From: an uncultured Lachnospiraceae bacterium
Lineage (GTDB): Bacteria > Bacillota > Clostridia > Lachnospirales > Lachnospiraceae
Direction: 5' to 3'
Assembly: GCA_947626965.1 (NCBI GenBank)
Contig: CANQUH010000006.1
Coordinates: forward strand, 1 to 55,779
Length of the DNA stretch: 55,779 nucleotides
Part shown: positions 52,710 to 55,779 of the stretch, one piece after another
Layout of the letters: each line of letters begins with the position of its first letter
Numbering within the stretch: the stretch's first letter is position 1
Notes under the pieces: generated by a model
What the model saw: the letters and a program-made list of their open reading frames with translations, nothing else
Told to the model about the DNA's origin: nothing
Database searches by the model: none
Translations under genes and position numbers: made by a program

Positions 52710-53465
52710 TCAGCAGCTCAGCGTCAGAATCTCCGGTTCTCCATCCGTGATCAGAACAGTATTTTCGTAGTGCGCGGACAGGCTTCCGTCCTCCGTGACA
52801 ACCGTCCAGTCGTCATCCAGCCATACGACGTCCGCTCCTCCCGCGTTGATCATCGGCTCAATCGCGAGAGTCATTCCGGCGATCAGCCGGATCCCTCTGG
52901 ACTTCTGCCGGAAATTCGGGATCTGAGGATCCTCATGCAGCGCCTTGCCGATCCCATGGCCTACCAGATCCCGGACTACTCCGTATCCGAATGAATCCGC
53001 GTAATCATTGATCGCCGTGGAAATCTCATGCAGCCTGTGTCCCGGCTTTGCATACTGAATCCCTCTGAAAAAGCACTCCCGCGTCACGTCGATAAGCTGC
53101 TGCGCCTCCGGTGTAATCTGTCCGACGCCATAGGTGCGCGCCGCATCCGAATGCATTCCTCGATAGATCAGGCCGGCATCGATGCTGACGATGTCCCCTT
53201 CCTTCAGAATCCTCTGTTTACTCGGAATACCGTGCACCACCTCATCATTTACCGAGATACAAAATGATTTCGGAAATCCATTGTAATTAAGAAAATTCGG
53301 CGTGCATCCAAATCCCCGGATCACTTTTTCCCCGATCCGGTCAAGCTCCAGCGTGGAAATTCCCGGCCGGATCGCATCTTTCAATTCATTGTGTACAATT
53401 TCAAGCAGCCTTCCGGCCTCGCGCATCAGCTCTATCTCATGCGCGGATTTGATTGTTACTGACAT
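52710..53465 (-). CDS. map: Methionine aminopeptidase type I
   Basis: 251 aa. It removes the first Met from new proteins. The metal ligands are all visible: Asp in VSIDAGL, Asp in HSDAARTYGVG, His in VGHGIGKALHEDP, Glu in AIEPM and Glu in VTEDGSLSAHYENTV. ATG at 53465 follows AGGAAAAT; the 26 codons upstream do not match. It lacks the N-terminal zinc-finger extension. It follows adk by 81 bp, as usual. Confidence 0.97.
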   Translation of the reverse strand: MSVTIKSAHEIELMREAGRLLEIVHNELKDAIRPGISTLELDRIGEKVIRGFGCTPNFLNYNGFPKSFCISVNDEVVHGIPSKQRILKEGDIVSIDAGLIYRGMHSDAARTYGVGQITPEAQQLIDVTRECFFRGIQYAKPGHRLHEISTAINDYADSFGYGVVRDLVGHGIGKALHEDPQIPNFRQKSRGIRLIAGMTLAIEPMINAGGADVVWLDDDWTVVTEDGSLSAHYENTVLITDGEPEILTLSC

Positions 53466-53546
53466 TATTTTCCTCCTGCAGCGCATCTGCGCTGGTTTTC
53501 TGCGGCAGTCCGGATGCCTGGTTCCGGCTGCCGCAGTGCACAAGTT

Positions 53547-54191
53547 CTATGCTTCCAGGATTCCTGTGATTGCCGCAAAAACATCGTCCATGCTCTGCGT
53601 GCCGTCCACCGTTTTCAGAATTCCCTGCTTTGCATAATAGTCAATCAGCGGCTGTGTCTGATCATGGTACACACCCAGTCTCTTCTGCACGGTCTCAGGT
53701 TTGTCATCGTCGCGCAGCACCAGCTTGTCGCCGCAGACCTCGCAGACATCCCCTTTGGAAGAAGGATTGAATACAACATGATAGGTAGCGCCGCATTTTA
53801 AGCAGGCTCTTCTTCCCGACATTCTGTTTACAATGTTCTCATCCGGTACATCGACGTTTACCGCATAGTCCAGTTTGTCGGAAAGCTTCGCGAGCGCGCC
53901 GTCAAGCGCCTCGGCCTGCGGAATTGTTCTCGGAAAACCGTCAAGGATATAGCCCTTTTTGCAGTCATCCTGAGCAAGGCGGTCAATAACAAGATCCACC
54001 GTCAGCTCATCCGGAACGAGAAGTCCCTGATCCATGTATTCCTTTGCTTTCCGGCCCAGCTCCGTGCCGTTCTTGATGTTGGAGCGGAAGATGTCGCCTG
54101 TCGAGATATGGGGGATCTCATACTTTGCCGCGATCATCTTTGCCTGTGTTCCTTTTCCTGCTCCGGGAGCTCCCAGCATAACTATCTTCAT
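53547..54191 (-). CDS. adk: Adenylate kinase
   Basis: 214 aa. It interconverts AMP, ADP and ATP. P-loop GAPGAGKGTQ (8-17), AMP site STGDIFRSNI, GFPRT and a LID domain with a four-Cys zinc site (CLKCG and CEVCGD), typical of Gram-positive adenylate kinases. AAAGGCGG precedes the ATG. A strong hairpin stands between it and secY. Confidence 0.98.
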   Translation of the reverse strand: MKIVMLGAPGAGKGTQAKMIAAKYEIPHISTGDIFRSNIKNGTELGRKAKEYMDQGLLVPDELTVDLVIDRLAQDDCKKGYILDGFPRTIPQAEALDGALAKLSDKLDYAVNVDVPDENIVNRMSGRRACLKCGATYHVVFNPSSKGDVCEVCGDKLVLRDDDKPETVQKRLGVYHDQTQPLIDYYAKQGILKTVDGTQSMDDVFAAITGILEA

Positions 54192-54226
54192 ATTATATTA
54201 CCGCCTTTCTTTGAATATTAAAGTAA

Positions 54227-54262
54227 CGTGCCCGCAGTATCCTTACAGATACGGCGGGCACG
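54227..54262. promoter_or_regulatory. Hairpin between secY and adk
   Basis: CGTGCCCGC (54227-54235) pairs with GCGGGCACG (54254-54262), with an inner TATC/GATA. It lies in the 129-bp gap. No T-run follows on the minus strand, so it may be an mRNA stability or processing site instead of a terminator. Confidence 0.6.
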
Positions 54263-54320
54263 GAGTAGTACAACCGTACTGCTGTCTATTTTCACTGCCC
54301 GCTTCGCGGACAGCAGTGCT

Positions 54321-55634
54321 TTATTCTGATAAAAATCCCCTGTAGTTGCGTACAAGCATCTGTGACTCAATCTGCTGCAGCGTCTCAAGGATAACTCCTA
54401 CAATAATGATGATGGACGTACCGCCGAACGAAACTCTGGCTCCGAACCAGCCGTTGAAGAAGATCGGCACAAGCACTACGATTGTAAGACCGACAGCGCC
54501 TATGAACACGATGTTTCCAAGTACTTTGTTCAGGTAGTCCGTGGTCGGCTTGCCCGGACGGATGCCGGGGATGAAACCGCCCTGTTTCTTCATATTATCA
54601 GCAACTTCAATCGGGTTGAAGGTGATTGAGGTATAGAAATATGCGAAGAAAATGATCATTGCGATGTAGAGAACCAGACCAATCGAATAAATCGGACGGT
54701 TCGGATTGAACCAGTTGTTCTGACTCAGCACGCCAATGACTGTCGCCGCGGCCCCGGTCGGATTCTTTCCCGTGAAGGAGATAATGATCTGCGGGATGGA
54801 CATCAGCGAGGAAGCAAAGATGACAGGGATAACGCCCGCGGTATTGACTTTGAGCGGAATGAAGGAAGACTGGCCTCCGACCATTTTCCTTCCCTGCATC
54901 TTCTTGGCATACTGTACCGGAATCTTTCGCGTCGCGTCATTCAGAACAATGACAAGGATAACCGTGACAAGCACAACGGCGAGAATGACAAGCGCCGCCA
55001 GCGCGCCCTGCGCGATCGTCTTGCCCTGTACAAACAGTCCGAACAGCGTCGTGAAATCTGACGGGATACTCGAGAGAATGTTGATCATCAGGACGATGGA
55101 GATACCATTGCCCACTCCGTTCTCCGTAATTCTCTCACCAATCCACATCAACAGCGCCGAGCCTGCGGTGAGCGTAACTACAACCGTGATCCCCTTGAAA
55201 ACATTCATATCCGGGATCATACCGCTTCTTCCAAAACCGATCGTCATTGCGGTACTCTCAATCAGAGAGAGCGCCACCGTCACATAACGGGTAATGGAAA
55301 TGATCTTCTTTCTTCCTTCCTCACCGTCTCTGTGCATCTCCTCGAGCGCCGGGATGGCGATCGTGAGCAGCTGCATGATGATGGAAGAAGTGATGTACGG
55401 TGTAATACTGAGCGCAAAAACTGAGAAATTCTCAAATGAGCCACCGGTGAATGCGGAGAAGAAATTAAACGCGTCGTTCGACTGGTTCGCAAACCAGTCC
55501 GCGAAATAATCCCTGTTCACTCCGGGAACCGGAAGCTGTGAGCCAAGACGGATCACAAGCATCATGAGAAAAGTAAAAAACAGTTTTTTGCGGATCTCCT
55601 TTACTCGGAACGCATTCTTCAGTGTCTCTAACAT
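54321..55634 (-). CDS. secY: Preprotein translocase subunit SecY
   Basis: 437 aa, ten membrane helices. It forms the protein-conducting channel with SecE and SecG. RLGSQLPVPGVNRDYF, FSVFALSITPYITSSIIMQLL (plug and TM2), GERITENGVGNGISIVLMINI, NPIEVADNMKKQGGFIPGIRPG and the end LVRNYRGFLSE are typical. AGAGGTGAT before the ATG lies inside the end of rplO, and the two genes are 1 base apart, so translation is coupled. Confidence 0.98.
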   Translation of the reverse strand: MLETLKNAFRVKEIRKKLFFTFLMMLVIRLGSQLPVPGVNRDYFADWFANQSNDAFNFFSAFTGGSFENFSVFALSITPYITSSIIMQLLTIAIPALEEMHRDGEEGRKKIISITRYVTVALSLIESTAMTIGFGRSGMIPDMNVFKGITVVVTLTAGSALLMWIGERITENGVGNGISIVLMINILSSIPSDFTTLFGLFVQGKTIAQGALAALVILAVVLVTVILVIVLNDATRKIPVQYAKKMQGRKMVGGQSSFIPLKVNTAGVIPVIFASSLMSIPQIIISFTGKNPTGAAATVIGVLSQNNWFNPNRPIYSIGLVLYIAMIIFFAYFYTSITFNPIEVADNMKKQGGFIPGIRPGKPTTDYLNKVLGNIVFIGAVGLTIVVLVPIFFNGWFGARVSFGGTSIIIIVGVILETLQQIESQMLVRNYRGFLSE

Positions 55635-55635
55635 C

Positions 55636-55779
55636 TTAAATCACCTCTGCTTTTCCGCCGAGCTCTTCGATTTTAGCCTTCGCACCTTCACTGAAAGCAT
55701 TCACCTTGACGGTAAGCTTCTTTGTCAGTGTTCCGTTTCCAAGAACCTTTACTCCATCTTTGGGGCTCTTAATGATCTT
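55636..55779 (-). CDS. rplO: 50S ribosomal protein L15, C-terminal part (cut by window edge)
   Basis: 47 codons plus stop are inside the window. The end reads ...[20 protein letters not shown], then [18 protein letters not shown], the normal C-terminus of L15. It is partial only because the window stops here. Its position directly before secY is the standard order. Confidence 0.93.
   Translation of the reverse strand, partial: KIIKSPKDGVKVLGNGTLTKKLTVKVNAFSEGAKAKIEELGGKAEVI

Overview
The window comes from a Gram-positive anaerobe of the class Clostridia, most likely a Lachnospiraceae species. This rests on four things: the order of the ribosomal cluster (secY-adk-map-KOW gene-infA-rpmJ-rpsM-rpsK-rpsD-rpoA-rplQ), strong AAGGAGG-type ribosome binding sites, a class III (oxygen-sensitive) ribonucleotide reductase, and an L17 protein with a long insertion. 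I cannot name the species from sequence alone. Most genes lie on the minus strand. No tRNA, rRNA, CRISPR array or intact insertion sequence was seen.

Layout. 1-3440: nrdD, with a fused thioredoxin-like tail, its promoter and paired NrdR boxes, then a gene-free stretch with an orphan LexA-type box. 3441-8393: hflX, an OmpR-type response regulator with its histidine kinase, and a DUF554 membrane protein. 8556-14451: a NodB-like protein with a damaged active site, a MITE-like element, a DUF234-type ATPase behind 15-bp repeats, rpoD, and an unusual ClpX-like ATPase. 14729-29286: an eight-gene surface polysaccharide operon read leftward (YfhO-like giant membrane protein, four GT2 glycosyltransferases, WecE-type aminotransferase, polyprenyl-phosphate sugar transferase, LCP ligase). 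29489-32072: a rightward two-gene operon, divergent from the polysaccharide operon, that encodes a cytoplasmic ParB-like/BMP-domain protein and a metallophosphoesterase. 32190-39773: an aconitase-family hydratase, murA, a flavin reductase-like protein, a CBS-containing Mn-type pyrophosphatase and deoD. 40528-42824: two G3E (CobW) GTPases, one joined to a YcgQ-like C-terminal domain and one carrying a 125-residue His/Asp-rich segment. 43191-47816: an MBOAT O-acyltransferase and an aldose-epimerase-like gene between two paralogous SGNH-like genes. 48176-55779: the ribosomal, secretion and RNA polymerase alpha cluster, ending in a partial rplO.

How the parts fit. Much of the window builds or decorates the envelope: murA, the polysaccharide operon, the MBOAT cassette, the NodB-like protein and possibly the two-component system. 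The intergenic gaps are unusually rich in dispersed hairpin repeats. I separate at least four families. One is a REP-like hairpin whose stem sequence changes while pairing is kept. Another is part of a ~300-bp element with 24-bp terminal inverted repeats and a possible 8-bp target duplication. The best candidates for an undescribed system are the ParB-like/BMP plus phosphoesterase operon, the G3E-YcgQ fusion beside the His-rich metallochaperone, and the REP-like hairpin families.
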